A stretch of 64,000 nt of DNA, from the NCBI GenBank assembly GCA_037043015.1, contig CM073326.1, positions 17,182,345-17,246,344 on the forward strand, read 5' to 3'. This stretch comes from Bryum argenteum (lineage: Eukaryota; Streptophyta; Bryopsida; Bryales; Bryaceae). The notes beneath the pieces were generated by a model. It had not been told where the DNA came from. It saw only the letters and a list, made by a program, of their open reading frames with translations, and did not search any database. Of this stretch, positions 1 to 9,489 are shown piece after piece (positions within the stretch are counted from its first letter, which is position 1; every line of letters starts with the position of its first letter). The position numbers and the translations under genes are program-made.

Positions 1-510
1 GATCCGCCAAAGCGGAATTTACTGGCAACCTCCAAAAAAGTGTCGCCAACAACGAGCGCTTGGAGCAAGAGAACAAGATCAACTTGAGCAGCGGTACCAG
101 GAGATTGACCGAGGCACATGAACATTCTTCCGACAACACTCACCATCGAAGAATCCGCCCACCGACAACAACGACAAGTGCACCTTCCTTTCGCAGGCTC
201 AGTAGACTACGCTCGTCAAGCAATGAATCTCCAACAGCGCTCGTTAAGCAATGAATCTCCAACACGACATGTTGGATCTTCATCAAAAGGAGATTGCGCG
301 CGGGGAGATGAAGGTCATAACGAGAACAAAGCTAATAAACATTGATTCTTAGCCAAAACAACCACCAATCCATAATTATTTTGTCTCGCTACCTAGAGAG
401 ATTACCACATGTGTCCTAGTTAGGGTGCTTCTCAAAGAAGATATCAATTCAATAGAGAAGAATTGGGTGATGGGACTTCCAATATACAATTTTGTTTGTA
501 ATGAGACTGA
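1..510 (+). repeat. Left arm of an inverted pair of related sequences
   Basis: This stretch is related, in opposite orientation, to about 3600-4005. Translated pieces match across the two arms: 'MNILPTTLTIEESA' here against 'MSILPPALSIIRESA' on the minus strand there, 'DYARQAMNL' in both, and 'NWVMGLPIYNFVCNETDR' here against 'NWMMGSAITSFVCNDTDR' there. The pair brackets about 3 kb that contains a tandem array. The plus-strand copy is broken into short frames, so it reads as a decayed coding relic. The left edge is cut by the window start. Confidence 0.55.
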
Positions 511-527
511 TAGACTTATGACGCTTT

Positions 528-1345
528 TACGATTAACCATGTCAACATCAAGAGAGAGTGGATATGGAATCAAGCGGAGACCACACGCTTCCAAAACTGA
601 CAATCTCAACATCAAAAGAGAGTGGACACAGAATCAAGCGGAGAGCACACGCTTCTACAACTGACCATCTCAACATTAAGGGAGAGTGAACAGGACATCA
701 AGCTGAGAGCACACGCTTTCACAAATGATCATCTCAACATCAAGGGAGAGTGGACACAGAATCAAGCGGAGAGCACACGTTCCGACAACTGACCATCTCA
801 ACATCAAGGGAGAGTGGACATGGAATCAATCGGAGAGCACACGCTTCCACAACTAACCATCTCAACATCCACAACTAATGATCTAGTCATCAAGGGTGAG
901 CATTGAGGGAGAGTGGACAAGGAATCAAGCGGATAACACACGCTTCCACAACTGACCATCTCAACATCAAGGGAGAGTGGACACAGAATCACGCGGAGAG
1001 CACACGCTTCCACAACTAATCATCTCAACATCAAGGGAGAGAAGACAAGACATTAAGCGGAGATCACAGGCTTCTTTAACGGACCATGTCAACATCAAAG
1101 TGAACATGACATCAAGCTGAGAGCACACGCTTCTACAACTGACCATGTCAACATCAAGGGAGAGTGGACACGGAATTAAGCGGATAGCACACGTTTCCAC
1201 AACTGACCATCTCAACATCAAGGGAGAGTGGACAAGACATCAAGCTGATAGCACACGCTTCGGCAAGTGACCATCTCAACATCAAGGGAGAGTAGACACG
1301 GAATTAAGCGGAGAGGACACGCTTCCACATCTCACCATCTCAACG
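528..1345 (+). repeat. 64-bp tandem repeat array
   Basis: About a dozen degenerate units of roughly 64 bp follow one another. Recurrent blocks are 'caacatcaagggagagtgga', 'aatcaagcggagagcacacg' and 'cttccacaactgaccatct'. Units differ by scattered substitutions and a few indels; one unit near 855-900 is rearranged. All open frames across it are by-products of the repeat. No function is suggested by the sequence. Confidence 0.85.
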
Positions 1346-2249
1346 TCATGGAAGCAACAACTTAGGTGAGTCCATATTGTATGTATATCGATATTGTAAA
1401 TGGGAATTTGGGTCTGGTTACCTACATGATTTAATTGTTCTATTTCTAGTGCTAACATGATCAAGTCTTTGCATGATCGGGCTGCAGAGAGGGTTAGATA
1501 TTCCCTGTTGGACTCCTTTTATGATCTAGAATGTGGGTAACATCCCTGCTGGACTCCTTTTATGATTTGAAATGTGGAAAATGTTGCGATTAGTAAGATG
1601 CTAATGCTCAACCACCAAATAATCAACACCAACTTAAAGATTGTAAAGTAACCTCCTAAAACACCATATTTTTGTGATATCTGATAAGTTTGATAAGTCG
1701 ATTGATATTCATGATGTTATGTGATTCAACGGCTGAGAGATTCGATAAATAACTTGGATTTTTATATTAGTAGAATGCCAGACCTATGTGTACATCGATC
1801 ACATGGATAGGTGGATCTACTATGACCGATTGAAGTTGTGAGCATTTTGAGAAGATTGTCTAGTCTAGAATTTATATATTCAGAGATTACCAATAAGTTT
1901 GTAATAAGTCTGATGGGTCGATTGGTATTCCAGGTTCTATAAAATTCAACTACTCTAAGCTTCTATGGACCTATATATTACCACAATGCTAGTTTCAATC
2001 CAGCATATCAATGTATACATCAATTACATTGGTAAGTGGGTGTAACGTGACCAATTGAACTTGTGAGGCTTTTGACATTATTAACTACCTAAGGATTTCT
2101 TACATTCCAAGATTATTGGAGATCATCATGTTAGATGTGTATTACTTTCACATCACACATTAGTACATGTCAGCTCAACATTATTTACTGTATGAGAATG
2201 ACCAAGCATGCATCGGTCAGTTGTTGCAAGGTCAACTTAGGAGGACAAG
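1346..2249. other. Spacer between two blocks of the 64-bp repeat
   Basis: AT-rich sequence without a supportable gene. It contains two loosely similar stretches (around 1680-1850 and 1895-2060) sharing 'aagtttg.taagtc.gat..gtattc'-like text and a following 'gg.taggtgg' block, which suggests an old internal duplication. Confidence 0.4.
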
Positions 2250-2570
2250 CTAGAAACTGGACATCAAGCGAGAGTGGCCAGAGAATCAAGTCGAGAGGGA
2301 GAGTGGACACGGAATCAAGTCCAGAGCACACCCTTTTACGACTAACTATGTCAACATGAATGGAGAGTAGACACGGAATCAAGCGGAGAGCATACGCTTC
2401 CACAACTGACCATGTGAACATCAAGGGAGAGTTAACATGGAATCAAGCGGAAAGCAGACGCTACCTCAAATGATCATTTGAACATGTATCAAGAGAGAGT
2501 GGGCAGGGAATGAAGTGGAGAGTAGAGGCTTTGACAACTGAACATCTCAACTTCATAGGATCATCAACTC
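2250..2570 (+). repeat. Second block of the 64-bp repeat family
   Basis: Four to five more diverged units of the same family as 528-1345, with the same text 'gagagtggacacggaatcaa', 'cacaactgaccatgtgaaca' and 'agcggagagcatacgcttcc'. The two blocks are separated by 0.9 kb of unrelated sequence. Confidence 0.75.
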
Positions 2571-3503
2571 AAGTGATGTTTATGATATCTGTAATGTGGA
2601 TTTGTGGCCCTTGGTCAAAATTTTATAATTTTTATGTAGAGCAAATCTTTTAATGAATATAATTCTTTACAAATGTAGAGACAGTTGGGGTTGGCATTGG
2701 TGAACCTCACCTCGTTGGGCAAATACTTGGTACAATGTTGACTCCCTAAAATACCATAGTAACAATGTTTGAAGGTGTCAAGTGTCCCAATCTCCAAAGC
2801 TCCCTTGTCGTTTCAGGTCGACGGGGCCTACATCTAAATCTTCCCCCGAATGCCTAGGCTGTGGGAAGTGATATGGCTCAAAACTAAGTCGCTGTAAAAG
2901 TGGTCAACTTGTTGCTATGATGTCAAATGACCCAACTTGTATACGGTATAGGCCTCGCCAGGAAGTACATTGTCCTCTCTTGTAATATCAATATTAAAAA
3001 GCACAAAAGCGTAGTGTTGATGCTCAATAATTTTGGGTGTCCAATTGTTGTGCTAGCACTTATATCATCGGCGCTGCCTACCTGGCGTGCTCTTCCAAGA
3101 CTGTTAGAGTCACTTGGCCTCACTTCATCCATTGCCCTTGAGTTTCATGGGTTAAAGTCAATGGATTGTGTTTCCCGTCTGCGCCCCATGCGGTTATGTT
3201 GCACGCTCATATCTCCCCTTTGACCTCAATAGCCCGTCCTCGCTCAAGCTCTTTCTCAATGTTGTCGTACTTTTGTTCCTTGTGATATCAACCTCCGTGC
3301 CTATATCAACCTTCTTTCCGATATCAACCTTCTTGTCTATTAAGCATTGTTTAGGTTGTGTCGTACATCTCCCACTTGCTTTGTTTGCTTCATCAAAAGG
3401 CCTTCAAGATTCTATCTTAGGTCAGTCTTCTTTCCTCCCCCAAAGTCGTCATTGTCGAGCAAAGTCTGTATCTCCATCTCATCTTCATCGCTCTTACTGC
3501 CAC
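2571..3503. other. No supportable gene
   Basis: Low-coding sequence with only short frames and no recognisable protein motif. A plus-strand frame at 3168-3533 is open for 121 codons but is serine/leucine-rich with no family signature, so I do not call it. Confidence 0.4.
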
Positions 3504-4106
3504 TTACAGAGATTTCCGAGTCGTCTTTGCTGAATTCCTCGTAATCATCTTCTTGTAGGAATATTGCATGAGATGATGAGAATAAAGTGTCTCAATATAT
3601 CCAAATGACACTTTTATAATGTTTTTGTGTACTTCCACAATATACATAGGTCTATCAGTGTCATTACAAACAAAACTGGTTATTGCAGATCCCATCATCC
3701 AATTCGTAATGTCTCTAGGTAGCGGGACAAAAGAACTATGGATTGGTGGTTGTGTTGGCTGAGGATCAATGGTTCTTAGCTTTGCTCTCGTTGTGACCTT
3801 CATCTTCCAGCGCGCAATCTCCTTTCGATGAAGATTCAACACGCAGTGATGGAGATTCATTGCTTGACGAGCGTAGTCGATGGTGCTTACGTGCCCGAGA
3901 GACGAAGCTGCGCCTGGTTGTTGTGTTTGGGCGGATTCTCTGATGATGCTGAGTGCTGGCGGAAGAATGCTCATATACCTTGGTCGGTCCGCCGTACCGT
4001 TGCTGAACCGGAGTTGTGCGTCGTGATTTGGGTGGACAAGAAGCCTATCCTTCTCTTGTCTATTTATGCGGAGCCTTTTGCTCCCCGACTCTTCAGTCGC
4101 GGGCAC
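3504..4106 (-). CDS. Hypothetical 200-residue frame, right arm of the inverted pair
   Basis: A 200-codon open frame of unknown function. Its centre and C-terminal half ('DYARQAMNL', 'NWMMGSAITSFVCNDTDR') are related to the broken copy at 1-510 in the opposite orientation. Two related copies conserved at protein level support a once-coding repeat-borne gene rather than chance. There is no recognisable domain, signal peptide or membrane segment. The first 30 codons or so overlap a piggyBac transposase relic on the other strand (from about 4010), so the true start is probably internal, perhaps the Met-Ser-Ile-Leu-Pro near residue 45. It may itself be a decayed mobile-element gene. Confidence 0.3.
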   Translation of the reverse strand: MPATEESGSKRLRINRQEKDRLLVHPNHDAQLRFSNGTADRPRYMSILPPALSIIRESAQTQQPGAASSLGHVSTIDYARQAMNLHHCVLNLHRKEIARWKMKVTTRAKLRTIDPQPTQPPIHSSFVPLPRDITNWMMGSAITSFVCNDTDRPMYIVEVHKNIIKVSFGYIETLYSHHLMQYSYKKMITRNSAKTTRKSL

Positions 4107-4785
4107 CGTACCACGTTATGTTTGCGGGCAATTTGTCACTGTGCCAACTTCGCGGGTACATCTTGAATACACTATGAAGATGAGAGGCGTGGATGTCTCC
4201 AATCAATTTTGTGGTGTGTATTCGACGTTGACGACATGGTTGTCATATTGGACAAATTACTATTCATTTCATGTCCTATAGGACGAGTTACCATTTATCA
4301 AATGTACCTTTCAAGTACATGTGATGAATAGTAACTCGTCCTGTAGGACATGAAATGAATAGTAATTTGTCTGATATGACAACCATGGTTGACGAAAAGT
4401 TACAAATGGTTGCATCGCTTGTTCATGTTCCTCCTTGATTTGACCATTACCAACGCTTGGATCATTCACAAGTGTGAAAGCGAGGTTTTAGGAGTCAATC
4501 CTTGGACTCATTTGAAGTTTGTGACACACCTTGCATTTTCACTCATAGGCAAGTGGCAGGCTGATAGACGGGGAGTCACTTCTATGTAGATAGATAATAG
4601 ATAGTAGATAGATGCTCCGGAGGTTCATGGTCTTGAGAAGGTGTGCAAGGGTTGCGACCAATGCCTCTATTGCCAAGATAAGAAAAAACTAACAAATCTT
4701 TTATGTCGGGATTGTGGCAATGCGTAGTATCATTTGGGAGATTGCTTTACACGTGCGCATTTTGTTCGACGACTATAGGTAAGTT
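4010..4785 (+). pseudogene. piggyBac-type transposase relic (DDE_Tnp_1_7)
   Basis: C-terminal third of a piggyBac-like DDE transposase, in pieces. 'VIWVDKKPILLLS' at about 4024-4062 corresponds to the family's K-P-V-x-x-L-S-T strand. After a frameshift near 4080 comes 'TVPRYVCGQFVTVPTSRV' and then 'MRGVDVSNQFCGVYST', the hallmark GVDxxDQ region. The frame is interrupted at 4235 by an inserted MITE and resumes in frame at 4396 with 'KSYKWLHRLFMFLLDLTI', the RLFxxLLDLAxxNA helix. From about 4640 a cysteine-rich C-terminal zinc domain is visible (C-x2-C-x2-C-x2-C, then C-x2-C and HLGDCF) with an in-frame TAG at about 4723-4725. At least two lesions plus the insertion mean it cannot be active. 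The upstream catalytic part is missing. Confidence 0.85.
4235..4387. mobile_element. hAT-type foldback MITE (153 bp) inside the piggyBac relic
   Basis: Almost the whole element is one inverted repeat: it opens 'catggttgtcatattggaca' and closes with its near-complement, with arms of roughly 60 bp around a short AT-rich loop. It is flanked by a perfect 8-bp direct repeat, gttgacga (4227-4234 and 4388-4395), the target-duplication length of hAT elements. Removing the element and one repeat leaves the transposase frame continuous across the site, which confirms both edges. Confidence 0.92.
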
Positions 4786-6469
4786 TCTCCATTATATTTC
4801 ACCAAACTTTTTTTTTATGCAGTTTTACTTGTCAAGTTTTATGTTCCAAGATGTGATAGGAATACTATATAATTATTTATATCATTCACATGTATAATTT
4901 TACTAGTCTTCCATAATTCAAGTATACAAATCAGAAATATTTCATAAAATATAACATGGATTGGCATAAGAGCTTGGCTGCGGAACAAGGATTGGCACGC
5001 ATAGGAGCTTGGTTGCCTTGGCGCACGGATGAACACGGTTAAGAAGGCAGTAAGCCAGGAACATGGATGAAGAGAGCACCCATTCTGGCAATAGCGTAGG
5101 AAAATAAAAATAGAATTTCAGAATTATTGGCATGAGTAAAATCAAATGATAGGGGGAGGGACTATCCCCAACATAGGCCTTCACTTCATGCTTTTTCCAT
5201 ATCAATTCATAATCCAAAAATACTATTCAATTATATCTAAAGTAATGACATTTATTGCATTTTTGTGAGTCATCTCCTCTCTTGTCCCTTTTTACTCTCA
5301 CTTTTTGTACATGTCACGTAGTTGTCGTGGCATTTATTGCCTACAACCCTTCTTTTTCTTGAGCATGGCTTGGGGCAGTGCCAAATCTTTTTGTATTTTT
5401 TGCTTTGGAATAGCTCACAGGGTAGCCCAAAGATCAAAGTCTAATCTGGTGCACGCAAGACCACCTTGCATTGCAAGGTGGCTTATATGAAAAAAAAATA
5501 ATAATAAAAAAAATAAAATCAGCGCAATTATTTTAAGATTCTTATTGTAAACTCAATTTTATGCCAACTCTTAGTCTACCATTTTGTGTTTGGAGCTTTT
5601 TACGAGTATATTTTCAACCCCGAACTCAGTATACAGAGACTGCCTAAGTATATTGGAGCCTCTTTTTGGGGGAATTATGTGATGATCTTCCATCCTATTT
5701 GCAACCATGCTCCAAAAATTGGTGGGTATGGTTACACTAAGGCTTTCTTATGATCCACCGGTTGGATTATTCCCCAATGTCCCCAATTTACTACTACATG
5801 GCTTCAAACAATTCACTGCATTTTCACTTTTTGGCCATTTTCAACCTCCGGGATGTTTAGGGGTTAGCTCACTTCATGTTGATCTAACATGGTTGAGGCA
5901 CTTTGATAAGAGAATAGACTTAGAATAACAGAAATCAATCATACAATGAAGTTAATTGAGCTTTATAAACCTTATTCAAAATCAAATAAAGATTCCATAC
6001 TTTAAAGTTTTAATTGGAAATTTCTTGGTTTTCAATATACCAAAAAATAAAATTCAAGCATGACTTATAAGTTTGAATGGAATGATCTCAAAGTGCCCGT
6101 TATGAATTTGAAATGCTCAAGAGACATCTTGTATTCACCATCTTATATTCACCTTCTTTCCAAATTGAGTGTGTCTTGGTGCTCTTAATACGTCATCTTC
6201 CAAGATGAAAGAGTTCTAGTTAGCTCAACATATACATCTCATGCCACTTCTTTTTAGTTGGCATACTCTTTCATCCAATGAAAAGCCTCTACCCTAATTG
6301 AATTGTAAATAAATAGAATGCCATAACAAAAGGCACATTATGAGAGTTTGAACTTTGAGAATGATGAACAAATTGGCTTAATATAAAGATTTTGAAGCAT
6401 GAAAAGTGGATCTAGATACAAATGATACTAACTTCTGAATGTTACATCATGAATATATAATAAGTAACA
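4786..6469. other. No gene recognised
   Basis: AT-rich sequence without conserved coding frames. It may include the 3' untranslated part of the minus-strand peptide gene that ends at 6470, but no polyadenylation signal stands out. Confidence 0.4.
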
Positions 6470-8298
6470 TCACCTTACACTGGGAGATTCTAAGGGTGAA
6501 GGAGATGGAGCGTCTGCTACCATAGGTGGAGGTGGGTACCCATATGGTGCCGGCCGTGTTGTATGCAATCTACGCCCCATTGTAACCCCCATTTTGACTT
6601 CTATACATCATAAAGTAAGATATTAAGGTCTACTCAAAATTTAAATAAATAACTTAAAATACTGAAACTGTGGAGAGCTATGTAATTTTTTCACATTCAT
6701 TGAGGTTGATAACATGTTTTTCCGCAACAACTTAACGCAATTTAAATATTGAATATGTAATTGCAATCAATATGATCAATTCTCATGCAAATTACAAACA
6801 CAAAAAAAATGTTGCTACATAAGAACACACTCAGAATCAGAATCTTCTGCATTATAGAGAAATTTAATCAATCAAAATACAATATGTGCATTCCTTTTTA
6901 GTGCAAAAATGTAGAAAACCACTTGACACCAAAATACAATATACTATCTTCATTTGTTGATTGAGTACTAAAAATTGTCGAAGGTGGATATTATCTAGTT
7001 AAACAAAAATATCCAATATGATAGTGTATGATTTCACACCATTACAATTCCAATATGATGATATTCTCCTTTTAAATCACCATTAATAAATAGTGAATAG
7101 TGGTATTACAGTACGACCGTATTGCTTATGTCCATGATCGATTTGCAAAGTCATCAAACCACAACAGTAACCACAAGCTAAAAAGTACTCAATTGAACAT
7201 GTACAATGTTCTCCTTACAATCTCATTAACCCTTCATCGTCGAGAAGGCCGTGGCAGTTTCCCTAAAATATCCCAAGCCCGAATATTTGGCTGTCTTAAC
7301 CCCGGTAAAGAATGATTCATGAAAGAACACCCTTAGTTACATTCATCCATACTCCACATTAATACTAAACTACCTTCAATACCGATATAGCATCTCCATT
7401 TGTAAGGCCCTACTATAACAACACTAGATTCTCAGATTTTCATGACAAGTGTAGGTTACAACTATCAAAAGAGGTGTGAATCACTATTACAATTTGAGGG
7501 GGTTTACTTCTCAACAATGTTTTCTTCTCAAATGTTGCTTAAGTTTTAGCAACATTCTCAGGAATACTTGCTTGAGCAATGTTCTTGCTTGAGCAATGTT
7601 CTCAGGAAAATAAGCAACAAATGTTGCTTAAGTTCAGCAACATTCTCAGGAAAACTTGCTTGAGCAATGTTCTCAGGAAAATAAGCAACATTATTGGATC
7701 ATCAGGAAAAGAAGCAACGTTATCGGATCATCAGGGAATAAGCAACGTTTTTTATAATCTAATTGAAAATGTTGCTTATTTCCTTGAGAACGTTGCTCAA
7801 AGCAAGTTCCAAAACATTGCTAAACTTGCAACGTTTACAGAAGAGGAAAGTTGCAAACCCCCCCTCTTCTCTAGTAGAGAATTCACATGATTACTACCCG
7901 ATAAAATTTCATCTTTAAACAATGTTCAATGCTTAAGTATACATTCACCCAATTGACTTCCATAAAGAAAGTCATTCCCTCAACAGCAACCAGAACAGGT
8001 ACCTCAATTCTTACAACTACAGACATTCAAAACGTCACCCTCCTTACTCTCTTTCTTCTACAACAAGTATACCTTCATTCAATATCACAAAAGCACAAAG
8101 AACATCGCAATGTACAAAACCTTCAACTACACGATTTGCACAGAAGAAAACAGCAGAAATGACCAATTGTTCGAAGAATATGGCACCTGGTGAGTATGAA
8201 ACGGGCCGGTACGCCGCCAGCATCACAAAGCTCACGAGAATCAAGAGCACCACCAGAGCTCGCAGTAGAAGAAGAAGCTTGACGTTGAGAACTCTCAT
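6470..8298 (-). CDS. Small secreted proline-rich peptide precursor (two exons, 80 aa)
   Basis: Predicted join of exon 1 (8298-8187) and exon 2 (6600-6470). The exon 1 donor reads CAG|GTGCCA and the exon 2 acceptor TGTATAG|AAG. Exon 1 leaves phase 1 and exon 2 supplies two bases, giving exactly 81 codons including TGA. Residues 1-30 are a strongly hydrophobic signal peptide or anchor ('LLLLLRALVVLLILVSFVML'). The mature part is short, basic then proline-rich: 'MGRRLHTTRPAPYGYPPPP' followed by an Asp-Ala-Pro-Ser-Pro-Ser-Pro tail. This is the layout of plant signalling-peptide or arabinogalactan-type precursors, but I do not recognise the family. The 1.6-kb intron contains a foldback repeat. The call rests on composition and phase agreement only; transcript data would settle it. 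Confidence 0.5.
7469..7890. repeat. Foldback repeat rich in TTGCT/AGCAA motifs
   Basis: A long imperfect inverted repeat lying in the intron of the small peptide gene. The left side reads 'gtgtgaatcactattac...gagggggtttactt' and the complement of the right side 'catgtgaattctctac...gagggggggtttgcaact'. Between them are repeated 'agcaatgttctcaggaaaa' and 'ataagcaaca' units in both orientations. It resembles a MITE with internal duplications. I could not find a convincing target duplication. Confidence 0.6.
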
Positions 8299-9489
8299 CT
8301 TTCAACTTCGGCGCAGCACGCCGTCGTTTTTCAGTCGATTAAGAGCTCCCTCTCAACTCAAATTCCACTGCAATTCATCTCTGAAAGCAACAAAAACAGT
8401 GGCAATCACTCACTCACACAAGTTTGCAACTTAGAGCCAGAAAGCGAGAAGAAGAAGTGATAAGGATCGATCGAAGCATAGTGGTCAACTTATCTCCCAC
8501 TTTTCTATTCCATTCTGACACAACATGAGGAATCACAATCTTGGAGCCATGACAGGCTAGGCATGACTTCTCATGGCTGACTCACTCCCCTCTTTTCAAC
8601 AGGACTTTCCTTTTTGAGCTACACGTAGCTTACACTGCATCTATTGCTTTACAAACGGTCCCTCTTTTTGTGTTTTGTACGTCATTTTGGACTTTTGAGG
8701 TTTTTATGATGAGCATGGTGGTGGTCTCGATACTTTGACGTCAAACAAGTTGGGTTGTCATAATTTGTTCAACTTCGGGTAGCTTAATCTACTTTCCACG
8801 TACACGGATGTATGCCCTTCATGATCATTTTTGTGTCTTTTGCTATTCTGGACTTTGGGGATATTCAAACATTGATGTCGAGAATCATAGTTGTTGTTTG
8901 TTCAACTTTGGGTAGCTTGGGTTAGTTTTCGATGCCCGTGACAGCATTCATTGGATTGAAAGATGTTGAGTTTCAGTCTAAGACAGACATTGAACAAGCA
9001 CCTCTTTGAATGAACAAGTGCTTGTTCTGCATTTTCTACTTCCAGAGACTTTTATAAAAATGAGAATCCTAGGTTCCTTGAAATGAGATATACTTTTCAT
9101 GACTTGCAAGTACATCGTATGGTGGTGGTTGAAGCTAGTACTGGTCCAATCAGAAGCTGGAGTTTTCTTAGCATGAACAACTTGAGGCCGTCTTTTCTGC
9201 AAGAAGAAATCACCTTTACGGCCGACACGCCCATCCCGATGTCAAGAAATACACCCAGCCCCCTTGCAATTTCGAGCAATTAAAAATACCATAAAGCATG
9301 CAAGTTGAGGAATATTGTTGTTGACCAACAATGTTGCAAGTAGAGGGAGAATAATCTTACTACCCATTCCTAAAATTGGTAGCAGGTATCAACTGAAACG
9401 TTCCAAAAATCTTAAAAAATGTTCTCACTACCACCAAGATTTACTGTACCTACAAAGTACATGGAACAAATATTCTGTTGTAGGCTTGT
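8299..9489. other. Upstream region of the small peptide gene; no other gene seen
   Basis: This would hold the promoter of the minus-strand peptide gene (near 8299-8600) and the 3' flank of the minus-strand LdpA-like gene that ends at 9490. No TATA box could be assigned with confidence. Short frames here lack family signatures. Confidence 0.4.

Noticed and set aside
8044-8298. Single-exon 84-residue reading of the peptide gene
   Set aside because: The signal peptide would be followed by a second hydrophobic, Cys-containing stretch with no pattern; the spliced version gives a coherent Pro-rich mature part with matching phase.
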